From the NCBI GenBank assembly GCA_041396705.1, contig JAWKYB010000004.1, forward strand, positions 302,169-366,168: a stretch of 64,000 nucleotides of DNA, written 5' to 3'. Numbering within the stretch: position 1 is the stretch's first letter; every line of letters starts with the position of its first letter. The stretch is from Alphaproteobacteria bacterium (GTDB taxonomy: Bacteria > Pseudomonadota > Alphaproteobacteria > CALKHQ01). The position numbers were made by a program, and so were the translations under genes. The notes under the pieces are model-generated. The model made no database searches. It saw only the letters and a list, made by a program, of their open reading frames with translations, and was not told the origin of the DNA. This document shows positions 9,059 through 18,465 of this stretch, piece after piece.

Positions 9059-9876
9059 TTCTCGAACCAGGCCCGCGCCAGTTCCGCCCAGCCGCGCGGC
9101 ATCATGTGGCCGCCGTCGTGCAGGCAGAACTCGATATCGTGGCCGGTGGCGCAGGATTCGTTCCAGACGCGGCACCAGTAGAAGTCGCCCATGGCGATGT
9201 CGTCGGGGTTGCTGCGGCACTGGTCGGTGCGGCGCAGCAGCGACAGCGATTCGCCGACGTCGCCCTGGTGCCAGTCGCGGATGCCGCGCCCTTCCAGCGG
9301 CACCTGGGTGTCGGCGAAACCATGGATGTGCAGCATCCGCGCCGGTCCGCCGGGGCAGGTGTCGGTCGGCGCCGGCCGCCTGAGCGCGCCGGAGACCGAG
9401 ACATAGCCGGCGAACATGTCGCCCTCGGTGCAGGCGACCAGCCACGCCATCGAACCGCCGGCCGAGAATCCGGCGACCAGGATGCGGCTGCGGTCGAGCG
9501 GCACGCGGGCGGCCACGTCCTCCACCACGTCGAGTGTGAAGGCGACGTCGTCGCGCATGCCGTCCTCGGGCGGCCGCGCCGGCCAGGCGCGCACGTCGCT
9601 GTCCGGCCGCAGCGCGCCGTTCGGCGCGATGAGGAGATAGCCGTGGTCGCCGAACGACGCCTTGATGCTGCCGCTGTTGATGACGCTGAGCCCGGACGAG
9701 CGGTGGCCGTGGAAGAAGACGATTGCCGGCAGCGGGCTCTCGCCGTCCCAGCCCGGCGGCAAGGCCAGATAGTACTCGCCATCGCCGACGCTGCATGGCG
9801 CCGCCTCGTCGCAGGGCGCGGCAAGCGCGGGGGCCGTGCAGAGCAGCAACGCGGTCAGTCCGAGCAGCCAGCGCAT
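9040..9876 (-). CDS. Secreted PHB-depolymerase-like esterase (LpqC family)
   Basis: I start at ATG 9874-9876 because GGAGG lies nine bases upstream and a signal peptide begins there (MRWLLGLTALLLCTAPALAA). The mature alpha/beta hydrolase has the oxyanion segment FFHGHRS, nucleophile Ser138 in GFSAGGS, likely Asp189 in HGFADTQVP and His257 in HDGGHMMP. This arrangement is that of the esterase/polyhydroxybutyrate depolymerase family (COG3509), which also includes feruloyl and acetylxylan esterases. Several Cys residues in the mature part (for example CATGHDIEFC) suggest disulfides, fitting a periplasmic or extracellular enzyme. It stands alone, so its substrate cannot be inferred from neighbours. 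Confidence 0.8.
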   Translation of the reverse strand: MRWLLGLTALLLCTAPALAAPCDEAAPCSVGDGEYYLALPPGWDGESPLPAIVFFHGHRSSGLSVINSGSIKASFGDHGYLLIAPNGALRPDSDVRAWPARPPEDGMRDDVAFTLDVVEDVAARVPLDRSRILVAGFSAGGSMAWLVACTEGDMFAGYVSVSGALRRPAPTDTCPGGPARMLHIHGFADTQVPLEGRGIRDWHQGDVGESLSLLRRTDQCRSNPDDIAMGDFYWCRVWNESCATGHDIEFCLHDGGHMMPRGWAELARAWFENGPGGS

Positions 9877-9957
9877 GGTCGCGAGCCTCCGTGCCGATGC
9901 ATCGATCGCGCCGCCGACGCTACGCCACCGCGGCTGCAATGCATTCTCACGACGCGA

Positions 9958-10683
9958 TCACGAATCCGCGATGGCGGCGCCGAGCGGGATGCGCGCAACC
10001 GCGCCGAACGGCGCGCCGGCCTGCGGCTGGCGGAACACCGTCACCGCGTCGACGCGCAGCGCGCTTTGCGCGAACGGGGCGACCAGCGGCGCCAGCGCCG
10101 CGTCGAGCAGCGCCCGTTCGTCGTCGCCGGTGCGGCCGGCCAGCGTCATGTGGAAGCGGAAGGCGTCGAGGACGTAGGGATAGCCCCAGCGGTCGAGCAG
10201 GGCGCGCTCGCGCGGGCCGAGGCCGCCGCCGGCGAGCCGGCGGGCCATCTCCGCCTCGCTCAAGGGCGCGCGCAACGGGTCGAGGCCGGTGACCATCGCG
10301 TCGCACAGCGCCTGCATCGCCGGGCAGGGCTCCGCCAGCACCAGCGCCTTCCAGCCGTCGATGGTGGCGAGCATCAGCGGCGGGGCGTCGAACGGCGCGA
10401 TGTCCGCGGCCAGCGCGGTCGCGGCCGCGATCAGGCCCTGCTCGTCGCAGCCGGCGGCCAGCCGGAACGGCGCCTTCAGCGTGGCATGGAAGCCGTACAG
10501 GCGGGCCGACGCGGTGATCGCCGCCAGCCGCTCCGGCGCGATGCCGGCGACCGGCGGCTGCGGCAGGGCCGCGCCGGTAACGGCGTCGCGGCCCAGCCAG
10601 CCGCTGCCGAAGCGATGCAGGGCGCCGGCCGGCCGCGGGGCGAAATACACCGCAAGGCGCGGTGCGGCGTCGGCCGGGCTCAC
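9958..10683 (-). CDS. DUF1045 2H phosphoesterase, phosphonate metabolism partner
   Basis: The 241-residue protein starts at GTG 10681-10683, overlapping the phnM stop as GTGA. It carries two H-x-T motifs, FHATLKAPF and FHMTLAG, the signature of the 2H phosphoesterase fold. It belongs to the DUF1045 / 'putative phosphonate metabolism protein' family found in alphaproteobacterial phn operons. Its translational coupling to phnM suggests action on a phosphoribosyl intermediate of the C-P lyase pathway. One possible role is opening the 1,2-cyclic phosphate otherwise handled by PhnP, a metallo-beta-lactamase enzyme. That role is inference. No PhnP is in the window. Confidence 0.8.
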   Translation of the reverse strand: MSPADAAPRLAVYFAPRPAGALHRFGSGWLGRDAVTGAALPQPPVAGIAPERLAAITASARLYGFHATLKAPFRLAAGCDEQGLIAAATALAADIAPFDAPPLMLATIDGWKALVLAEPCPAMQALCDAMVTGLDPLRAPLSEAEMARRLAGGGLGPRERALLDRWGYPYVLDAFRFHMTLAGRTGDDERALLDAALAPLVAPFAQSALRVDAVTVFRQPQAGAPFGAVARIPLGAAIADS

Positions 10684-11816
10684 GCCACCTGCCGGCCTTC
10701 GCGCCAGACCGCGCGGACCACGGGGATGTCCTCGACGACACGGACCTGGACCATGTCGGCGCGCAGCCCCAGCGCGATCGTGCCGCGGGCGTCGCGGCGC
10801 CCGGCCGCGGCCGGGTTGGCGCGGACCGTGGCGATCGCCTTCGGCAGCGCGAAGCCGTAAGGCTCGGCGGTCAGCCGGAACGCGGCCTGGATCATGCTGA
10901 TCGGCACATAGTCCGACGACAGGATGTCGAGCAGGTCGTGCTCGGCCAGGGTGCCGGCGGCGATGTTGCCCGAGTGCGAGCCGCCGCGGACCAGGTTGGG
11001 CGCGCCCATGACGATCTGCATGCCGTGGTCGCGCGAGGCCCGGGCCGCCTCCAGCGTGGTCGGGAACTCGGCGACGTGCATGCCCAGCTCGGCCGCCTCG
11101 TCGACATGCTCGACGGTCTGGTCGTCGTGGCTGGCCATCGGCAGGTCGCGCGCGCGGCCGATCGCGGCCAGCGTGCGCCGGTTGCCGGGCCCGTATTTGC
11201 GCGCCGCCTCCATCCGCTCGGCGATCACCTTGTCGGCCTCGTCGATGCCCAGGTGCTGCAGCAGCGTGTGGGCGGCGCGATAGGACTCCAGGGTCGGGAA
11301 CTGGCGCTGGCCGGGCGAATGGTCCATCAGCGACATGAAGGCGAGCAGCGGGTTGTCGAGATAGTCGGAGAACATCTCGACGATGGTCTCCTCGACCACC
11401 TCGCAGCGCAGGTGCAGGCGGTGGTCGGCGCGCAGCACGCCGGCGAAATGCGCCTTGGTCACGCCCTCGACCATCGGCGTCAGCGTCTCGTGCCGGTTGT
11501 TGGCCTTGCGGCCGCCGATCAGCGCCAGCGAATCGTAGACGGTGGTAATGCCGGCGCAGGCGATCTGCGCGTCGTGCGCCAGCGCGGCGGCGAAGCCGTT
11601 CCAGTCGACGCCGATCCGCGGGGTGAAGTGCCGCTCCAGATGGTCGGTGTGCAGGTCGATCAGCCCGGGAATCAGATAGTCGCCCTCGCAGTCGACGGCG
11701 GGCGCCGCCGTCGCGCCGCCATCCAGGCTTGCGATCCGCCCGTCGACCGCGCTGACGCTGCCGGCGAAGACCTCCTGCGCTGCGACGACGCGCGCGTTGT
11801 TCCAGACGACTTCCAT
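10680..11816 (-). CDS. phnM: Ribose 1-methylphosphonate 5-triphosphate diphosphatase PhnM
   Basis: This amidohydrolase of about 378 residues removes diphosphate from alpha-D-ribose 1-methylphosphonate 5-triphosphate in the C-P lyase pathway. Family marks include LIPGLIDLHTDHLERHF near the N-terminus (metal-binding His residues), ASHDDQTVEHVDEA in the middle, and GAPNLVRGGSHSGN and DILSSDYVPISMI near the C-terminus. These segments are diagnostic of PhnM among amidohydrolases. The ATG at 11814-11816 is used; an in-frame GTG lies six bases upstream. The gene is divergent from phnF and followed by the 2H phosphoesterase. The core lyase genes phnGHIJKL are not in the window, so this is either a split locus or a salvage-only set. 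Confidence 0.92.
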   Translation of the reverse strand: MEVVWNNARVVAAQEVFAGSVSAVDGRIASLDGGATAAPAVDCEGDYLIPGLIDLHTDHLERHFTPRIGVDWNGFAAALAHDAQIACAGITTVYDSLALIGGRKANNRHETLTPMVEGVTKAHFAGVLRADHRLHLRCEVVEETIVEMFSDYLDNPLLAFMSLMDHSPGQRQFPTLESYRAAHTLLQHLGIDEADKVIAERMEAARKYGPGNRRTLAAIGRARDLPMASHDDQTVEHVDEAAELGMHVAEFPTTLEAARASRDHGMQIVMGAPNLVRGGSHSGNIAAGTLAEHDLLDILSSDYVPISMIQAAFRLTAEPYGFALPKAIATVRANPAAAGRRDARGTIALGLRADMVQVRVVEDIPVVRAVWREGRQVA

Positions 11817-11951
11817 GGTCACTCGTCGATCGTGTCCGGGATCGTTTCCGCGATGGCATCCGGGCGCCGGCCCGGCCGGCCGTGCCGCCGCGCAGACGGC
11901 CGCGACCGGGGGCTTCCGGCCGCCGGTGACGGCATAGCTACCATCGACTAT

Positions 11952-11964
11952 GTTACAGTATTAC
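11952..11964. promoter_or_regulatory. Possible PhnF operator or promoter element
   Basis: GTTACAGTATTAC is an imperfect inverted repeat in an A+T-rich patch inside very G+C-rich DNA, within the roughly 210-base divergent gap between phnM and phnF. GntR/HutC repressors such as PhnF usually bind short palindromes between divergent genes. The site is proposed by position and symmetry only. Confidence 0.35.
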
Positions 11965-12025
11965 TGGGGTCGTCTGCCGGAGCGCAACACAGTCCTGGCC
12001 AGGCGCAGCGTGGAGGCGAGGGCCG

Positions 12026-12748
12026 TTGGCGTTCCGGCGGGAAAACGGGCTGGCGATCTGGCGCCAGATCGCGGAGGCGATTCGGGGCCAGATCCGGGAC
12101 CAGGGCATGCGGCCGGGCGAGCGGCTGCCGACCGAAACGGAGCTGGCCGCCCGGTTCGAGGTCAACCGCCATACCGTCCGCCAGGCGCTGGCCTTCCTGC
12201 AGGACAGCGGCGAGGTCCATGTCGAACAGGGGCGCGGCACCTTCGTCGCGCGCGACCCGGTGCTCTATCCGGTCGGCCGCCGCACCCGCTTCACCGAGAT
12301 CGTCCGGCTGCAGCAGCGGCTGCCCGGCGGCACGCTGCTGCGCGCGCAGACGATTGAGGCCCAGGCGGCGATGGCGCGCGACCTGGACGTCGCGCCGGGC
12401 GAGGCGCTGAGCGTGCTGGAGGTGCTGCACACGGCGGACGGACAGCCGCTGTGCCTGACCGCCCATCACTTCGTCATCGCCCGCGTCGGCGACCTGGAAC
12501 CGGCGCTGCGCGCCACCGGCTCGGTCACCGCGGCGCTGCGCAAGGCGGGCGTCGCGGACTATGTGCGCAAGCTGACCCGCCTGGGCGCGCGCCGGCCGAC
12601 CAACCGCGAGACCGGCATCCTGCGAATCGCGCGGACCCGCCCGGTGCTGGTCAGCGAGGCGGTCAACACGCTGCCCGACGGCACGCCGATCGAGCTCGGC
12701 CTCGCTTGTTTTCCGGCCGACCGGGTGCAGATTGTCGTCGAATCCTAG
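12026..12748 (+). CDS. phnF: GntR/HutC-family regulator of phosphonate genes, PhnF
   Basis: The product has 240 residues. Translation starts at a TTG at 12026, supported by GGAGG nine bases upstream and by the family N-terminus (IWRQIAEAIRGQI). Residues about 8-75 form the winged helix-turn-helix (PGERLPTETELAARFEVNRH, then TVRQALAFLQDSG). About 90-235 form the UTRA ligand-binding domain (SVLEVLHTADGQPLCL, RPVLVSEAVNTLPDG). UTRA-type GntR proteins respond to phosphorylated or sugar-like effectors. The gene is divergent from phnM, the usual layout for the phosphonate repressor PhnF, and it probably controls phnM-DUF1045 and itself from the shared gap. Confidence 0.85.
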   Translation: MAFRRENGLAIWRQIAEAIRGQIRDQGMRPGERLPTETELAARFEVNRHTVRQALAFLQDSGEVHVEQGRGTFVARDPVLYPVGRRTRFTEIVRLQQRLPGGTLLRAQTIEAQAAMARDLDVAPGEALSVLEVLHTADGQPLCLTAHHFVIARVGDLEPALRATGSVTAALRKAGVADYVRKLTRLGARRPTNRETGILRIARTRPVLVSEAVNTLPDGTPIELGLACFPADRVQIVVES

Positions 12749-12785
12749 TGGGACGCGCCGAAATCGGCTAAGGTGCCAAGAACGT

Positions 12786-14450
12786 ATGCGCAACATCGAA
12801 GCGGTGGACGGGGTGCCGGAGATGGCGATGGACGGCATGCAAGGCGAGGCCAGCCTGGGCGTGCTGGAGCGGGACGGCTATCGGGTCGAGCTGCGGCCGA
12901 GCGGCGCGCGACTGCAGGTGCGCTGGGCCGGCCGGCTGATCGCGGAGACGCGGGCCCCGATCCGGCTGCACGAATCCGGCTATGTGCCGACCTGGTACAT
13001 CCCGCGCGCCGACGTCGACCCGACCGTGGTGCGCGAGAGCGCGCACCGCAGCTATTGCCCCTACAAGGGCGAGGCCCGCTATTGGACGCTGGCGGCCGGC
13101 GACCGGGTGACCGAGAACGCGGCCTGGTACTATCCGGACCCGTTTCCCGGGCTCGAGCGGCTGAAGGACTACGTCGCTTTCTATGCCGACCGGGTCGATT
13201 CGATCGTCGAGGTCGACGGCGCCCGCACCATCGCCGACGCGATGGTGCCGACCGCGGGCGGCGCCGGCGGCCCGGTGTTCCAATGGCTGCTGCGCGACGC
13301 CTGGCGCCTGCCGACCGCGCGCGACCTGTCGGACTCCTTCGTCCGCCTGCTGCGGGCCGAGGATCCCGACCTGGTTCGCTTCTTCGTCGGCATCTATGTG
13401 GTCCACCCGATGGTCCGCGCGATGGGTTTCAGCTGGGAGACCGGCAGCGATGCGGTGCAGGAGTTCGATGCGCCGCACACCACCGCGCCGTCCGAGGACT
13501 GGGTGAAGAGCCCGCTGCGGCCGCTGATGGAGCACGGCAGGCCGGAGATCCGCATCCGCATCGACGACGACGCGGCGATCGCCTCCTATCCGCTGCTGCA
13601 GCGGCTGCGCGGCCTCGGCGCCACCGAATATCTCGCGCTGCCGATGCCGCACGGCAACCGGGTCGACGCGGTGGCGCTGGCGACCATGCGGCCCAGCGGC
13701 TTCGATCCGGCGCTGGTCGAGGGGCTGCGCACGGCCGCGCCGCTCCTCGGCCGGCTTTACGCCCTGCACGGGCTCGACCGCACCGCGCATACGCTGCTGG
13801 ACACCTATATCGGGCGCCAGGCGTCGGAACGGGTGTTCTACGGCCAGGTCAAGCGCGGCGACGGCGAGGACATCCGCGCCGCGATCTGGTTCTGCGACCT
13901 GCGCCAGTTCACCCAGCATTCCGAGCGGCTGCCGCGTGCCGACCTGATCCGCCTGCTCAACGACTATTTCTCGATGATCACCGAGGCGGTGCGGCGCAAC
14001 GGCGGCGAGGTGCTGAAGTTCATCGGCGACGCGGTGCTGGCGATCTTTCCGATCGGTTTCAACGGCGACGTCGGCGCGATCTGCCGCGCCGCCTATCGCG
14101 CCGCGCTGGACGCGCGCACCGCGGTCGACGCCTTCAACCAGGCCCGCCATATCGAACGGGCGCCGCCGATCGATTTCGGCGTCAGCCTGCACATCGGCGA
14201 CGTGCTCTACGGCAACATTGGCGCGCCCGACCGGCTCGACTTCACCGTGATCGGCCCAGCGGTCAACCTGGTCACGCGGATCGAGGGGCTGACCGCGATT
14301 CTGGGCGAGCCGCTGCTGATGAGCCAGGCCTTCGTCGAGGCTGCCGCCATCCCGGCCCGTGCGCTCGGCGCCTACACGCTGAAGGGGATCAACGCCCCGC
14401 AGGCGGTGTTCGCGGCCGAATCGGCGACGATCAGCGCGGCAACGACATAG
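12786..14450 (+). CDS. Class III adenylate cyclase with N-terminal DUF427 domain
   Basis: The start is ATG at 12786, after the phnF stop; the frame is open further upstream. Residues about 30-135 match DUF427 (YCPYKGEARYW at 90-100, NAAWYYPDP at 111-119). Residues about 150-345 form a middle region of the kind found before cyclase domains in alphaproteobacteria, perhaps GAF-like. Residues about 362-545 are a class III cyclase homology domain with metal-binding Asp371 (CDLRQFT) and Asp415 (FIGDAVL), purine-selecting Lys411 and Asp485, and transition-state Asn494 and Arg498. All catalytic positions for ATP cyclisation are present, so it should be an active, soluble adenylate cyclase. The DUF427 fusion is unusual and suggests regulation by a small ligand. 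Confidence 0.85.
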   Translation: MRNIEAVDGVPEMAMDGMQGEASLGVLERDGYRVELRPSGARLQVRWAGRLIAETRAPIRLHESGYVPTWYIPRADVDPTVVRESAHRSYCPYKGEARYWTLAAGDRVTENAAWYYPDPFPGLERLKDYVAFYADRVDSIVEVDGARTIADAMVPTAGGAGGPVFQWLLRDAWRLPTARDLSDSFVRLLRAEDPDLVRFFVGIYVVHPMVRAMGFSWETGSDAVQEFDAPHTTAPSEDWVKSPLRPLMEHGRPEIRIRIDDDAAIASYPLLQRLRGLGATEYLALPMPHGNRVDAVALATMRPSGFDPALVEGLRTAAPLLGRLYALHGLDRTAHTLLDTYIGRQASERVFYGQVKRGDGEDIRAAIWFCDLRQFTQHSERLPRADLIRLLNDYFSMITEAVRRNGGEVLKFIGDAVLAIFPIGFNGDVGAICRAAYRAALDARTAVDAFNQARHIERAPPIDFGVSLHIGDVLYGNIGAPDRLDFTVIGPAVNLVTRIEGLTAILGEPLLMSQAFVEAAAIPARALGAYTLKGINAPQAVFAAESATISAATT

Positions 14451-14468
14451 GCCGTTCGCGCGCGGCCC

Positions 14469-14497
14469 TTGTTTCGCACCTGCGAAATCGCTATCTG
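14469..14497 (+). promoter_or_regulatory. Promoter-like element with operator palindrome upstream of typA
   Basis: TTGTTT (14469-14474), a 17-base spacer and TATCTG (14492-14497) form a plausible sigma-70-type promoter about 120 bases before typA. Overlapping it is a perfect palindrome, TTTCGCA-CC-TGCGAAA (14472-14487), in the position where a repressor would block the -35 region. It is supported by motif and position only. Confidence 0.4.
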
Positions 14498-14615
14498 ATG
14501 CGCCGGAACAACGCGCCGATCAGCGAAAGCTCAACCATTCACCCCTAGACAATGCGCCGGCCGCGCCAGCGATGGCGGCAGGCCGCGGCTTCGCGCACGG
14601 GCGCGTCACATTCGG

Positions 14616-16445
<1,830 letters not shown>

Positions 16446-16449
16446 CCGC

Positions 16450-16474
16450 CCGGCGCCGCATCACGCGGCGCCGG
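16450..16474. terminator. Strong hairpin between typA and the convergent operon
   Basis: CCGGCGCCGC (16450-16459) and GCGGCGCCGG (16465-16474) form a perfect ten-pair stem with a five-base loop. It begins five bases after the typA stop and overlaps the end of the convergent VOC gene. There is no T tract on the plus strand. It probably works in both directions. Confidence 0.5.
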
Positions 16475-16937
16475 CGGCGGCCTCCAGCGCGGCGATGTCG
16501 ATTCGATGCATCTGCATCAATGCCGGCCACACCGCGGCCGCCTTCGGCCCGGTCAGCAGCGCCACCGCACGCTTCGGCACGATCTGCCATGACAGGCCGA
16601 AGCGGTCGCGCAGCCAGCCGCACTGGCTCTCGGCGCCGCCGTCGGCAACCAGCGCGGCCCACAGCCGGTCGGTCTCGGCCTGGTCCTCGGTGCCGACCGA
16701 GATCGATACCGCCTCGCTCAGCCGGAACACCGGCCCGCCGTTGAGCGCCTGGTAGGGCGTGCCGGCCAGCGTGAACTCGACCATCAGCACCGAGCCCGGC
16801 GCGCCGATCTCGCTGCCCTCGGGGTAGTGCCCGACCTGTTCGATGCGGCTGTCGGGCAGCAGCGTGCAGTAGAACTCCGCCGCCTGCAGCGCGTCGGCGT
16901 CGTACCACAGGCAGGTGCGGACCTTCGGCGCGGTCAT
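16461..16937 (-). CDS. PhnB-like VOC family protein
   Basis: This 158-residue protein starts at ATG 16935-16937, overlapping the previous stop as ATGA. The N-terminal VOC half (TCLWYDADALQAAEFYCTLL, then SVLMVEFTLAGTPYQALNGG) and the CGWLRDRFGLSWQIVP ending are typical of the PhnB/'3-demethylubiquinone-9 3-methyltransferase domain' group of glyoxalase-like proteins. These are small cytoplasmic dimers, most without known substrate. It is the last gene of a five-gene TetR-led operon with a second VOC protein, an SRPBCC protein and a DHFR-like protein, a set often seen together in soil bacteria. Enzymatic activity is unknown. Confidence 0.8.
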   Translation of the reverse strand: MTAPKVRTCLWYDADALQAAEFYCTLLPDSRIEQVGHYPEGSEIGAPGSVLMVEFTLAGTPYQALNGGPVFRLSEAVSISVGTEDQAETDRLWAALVADGGAESQCGWLRDRFGLSWQIVPKRAVALLTGPKAAAVWPALMQMHRIDIAALEAAAGAA

Positions 16938-17374
16938 GCGGCGGATCCCTGCTGAGCGGCCTGCTTCGCGCCGGCGAAATTCAGCATCCACGGCGTGCCG
17001 AAGCGGTCGGTGAACATGGCGAAGCGCTCAGCGAAGAAGGTCTCGCCCGGCGGCATCATCACCGCCTCGGCCCGCTCGGCCAGGGCCGCGTGGACGCGGT
17101 CGAACTCGGCCAGCGACGCCATCTGCAGCGACACCGAGAAGCCCTCGGGCTTGCGGTACATTTCTGCCGGGCTGTCCGACGCCATGATCGTCGCGTCGTC
17201 CAGCCGGACCGCCATGTGCATGACCATGTCGTCGCCGCCTGGCATCCGGCAGCCCTGGTCGGCGACGTCGGCGTTGCGCACCACGCCGGCGACCGTACCG
17301 CCCAGCGTCTTGGCATAGTGGGTCATCGCCTCGCGGCAGTTGCCTTTGAAGAAAAGATAGATCGTCGGCTGCAT
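16934..17374 (-). CDS. PhnB-like VOC family protein
   Basis: This 146-residue glyoxalase-fold protein starts with IYLFFKGNCREAMTHYAKTL, the usual opening of PhnB-like VOC proteins, and ends with FGTPWMLNF, which carries the family's C-terminal motif. Internal segments such as MVMHMAVRLDDATIMASD fit the beta-strand pattern of the fold. The start is ATG 17372-17374, 18 bases after the SRPBCC stop, and its own stop overlaps the next VOC start as ATGA. Despite the PhnB name there is no sign of a phosphonate role; the nearby phn genes are in a separate unit. Substrate unknown. Confidence 0.85.
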   Translation of the reverse strand: MQPTIYLFFKGNCREAMTHYAKTLGGTVAGVVRNADVADQGCRMPGGDDMVMHMAVRLDDATIMASDSPAEMYRKPEGFSVSLQMASLAEFDRVHAALAERAEAVMMPPGETFFAERFAMFTDRFGTPWMLNFAGAKQAAQQGSAA

Positions 17375-17392
17375 CGTTTTCGTGCTCCCGGT

Positions 17393-17857
17393 TCAGAGTG
17401 TCTGCGCGAGGGCTTCGAGCTGGTCGGCGGCCTTGCCCCAGCCGGCGTGGAAGCCCATTGCCTCGTGTTCGGCCTTCGCTTCCGCGGTCCAGTGCATCGC
17501 GCGGGCGTCGTAGCGCGTCTGTCCGTCGCCGGCGTCGGCGAAGCGGACGTCGGCGACCATGAACGGCCGCCCGGCAGGCCGCCAATCCGCCCCGAACGCG
17601 TCGGTGAACACCAGCCGTTGCCGCGGCACCACGGCGAGATAGACACCGACGTTCTCGACCCGCTCGCCGTCCGGGCCGTTCATCACGGTGAAGCACGATC
17701 CGCCCGGACGTAGGTCGAGCCGCGCCTCGGAGACGTACCAGGGCTTCGGGCAGAACCATTGCACCAGCAGGTCCGGCTCCACCCAGCAGCGCCACAGCTT
17801 GTCGCGCGGCGCGGCCAGCACGCGGCTGAGAACGAGGTCGTTGGTCGTGTCGGTCAT
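17393..17857 (-). CDS. SRPBCC/AHSA1-family protein
   Basis: The 154-residue protein starts at ATG 17855-17857, overlapping the stop of the DHFR-like gene. The pattern LVLSRVLAAPRDKLWRCWVE at the N-terminus, then LLVQWFCPKPW, followed by RLDLRPGGSCFTVMNGPDG and a C-terminal GFHAGWGKAADQLEALA helix, is that of the AHSA1 (activator of Hsp90 ATPase-like) branch of the START/SRPBCC superfamily. These single-domain proteins have a deep hydrophobic pocket and are often encoded with ArsR or TetR regulators. Here it is coupled to a DHFR-like reductase and VOC proteins under a TetR repressor. Ligand unknown. Confidence 0.85.
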   Translation of the reverse strand: MTDTTNDLVLSRVLAAPRDKLWRCWVEPDLLVQWFCPKPWYVSEARLDLRPGGSCFTVMNGPDGERVENVGVYLAVVPRQRLVFTDAFGADWRPAGRPFMVADVRFADAGDGQTRYDARAMHWTAEAKAEHEAMGFHAGWGKAADQLEALAQTL

Positions 17858-18465
17858 GTCGACTCCCCGATGGTCCAGGCACGCAGCGGCCCGGCAGGCC
17901 GGTAGGTGTTGATCAGGACGCCGGACGGCGCGGCCTTCGTGCCGACGAGCGCGAGCTCGCGCGCGCCGGCCGCGTGCGAGAACAGGGGCTTGCCTCGGCC
18001 CAGCAGGACCGGGAAGACCAGCAGCAGCACCTCGTCGGCCAACCCCGTCTCGATCAGCGCCGGCGTCAGCGAAGAGCTGCCCCAGACGATCAGGTCCGGC
18101 CCGTCGGTGGCCTTGACGTCGCCAATGCCATTCACGATGTCCGGGCCGAGGTCCGCGACGGGCCCCCACGCGAGGCTGTCCGGCCTGTGGGTCACGACAT
18201 GCTTCGTCGCACTGTTCAGGCTGTCGGCCATCGGGCCGACCTGGTGCGGCCAGTAGCCGGCGAAGATGTCGTAGGTGTGCCGGCCGAGAAGCAGGTCGAA
18301 GCGCGCGCCATGCGCCGTGCCGATCGCCGCGCCGACGGCCGGATCGTGATGCGGCGCCGCCCAGCCGCCATAGGCGAAATCGCCGTCCCGGTCCTCGTCT
18401 GGCCCGCCGGGCGCCTGGATCACGCCGTCGAGCGAGATGTGTTCGATGATCCTCAGCTTTCTCAT
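17854..18465 (-). CDS. Dihydrofolate reductase/RibD C-terminal domain protein
   Basis: This 203-residue protein starts at ATG 18463-18465, overlapping the tetR stop. MRKLRIIEHISLDGVIQAPG is the typical start of single-domain 'dihydrofolate reductase family' proteins. LLLGRHTYDIFAGYWP, LIVWGSSSLTPALIETGLAD and LLVFPVLLGRGKPLF mark the NADPH-binding RibD-like fold. Such proteins are not the housekeeping FolA and are usually accessory reductases of unknown substrate. It is the first structural gene after the repressor in a coupled five-gene operon, so it is probably induced with the SRPBCC and VOC proteins. Confidence 0.85.
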   Translation of the reverse strand: MRKLRIIEHISLDGVIQAPGGPDEDRDGDFAYGGWAAPHHDPAVGAAIGTAHGARFDLLLGRHTYDIFAGYWPHQVGPMADSLNSATKHVVTHRPDSLAWGPVADLGPDIVNGIGDVKATDGPDLIVWGSSSLTPALIETGLADEVLLLVFPVLLGRGKPLFSHAAGARELALVGTKAAPSGVLINTYRPAGPLRAWTIGEST

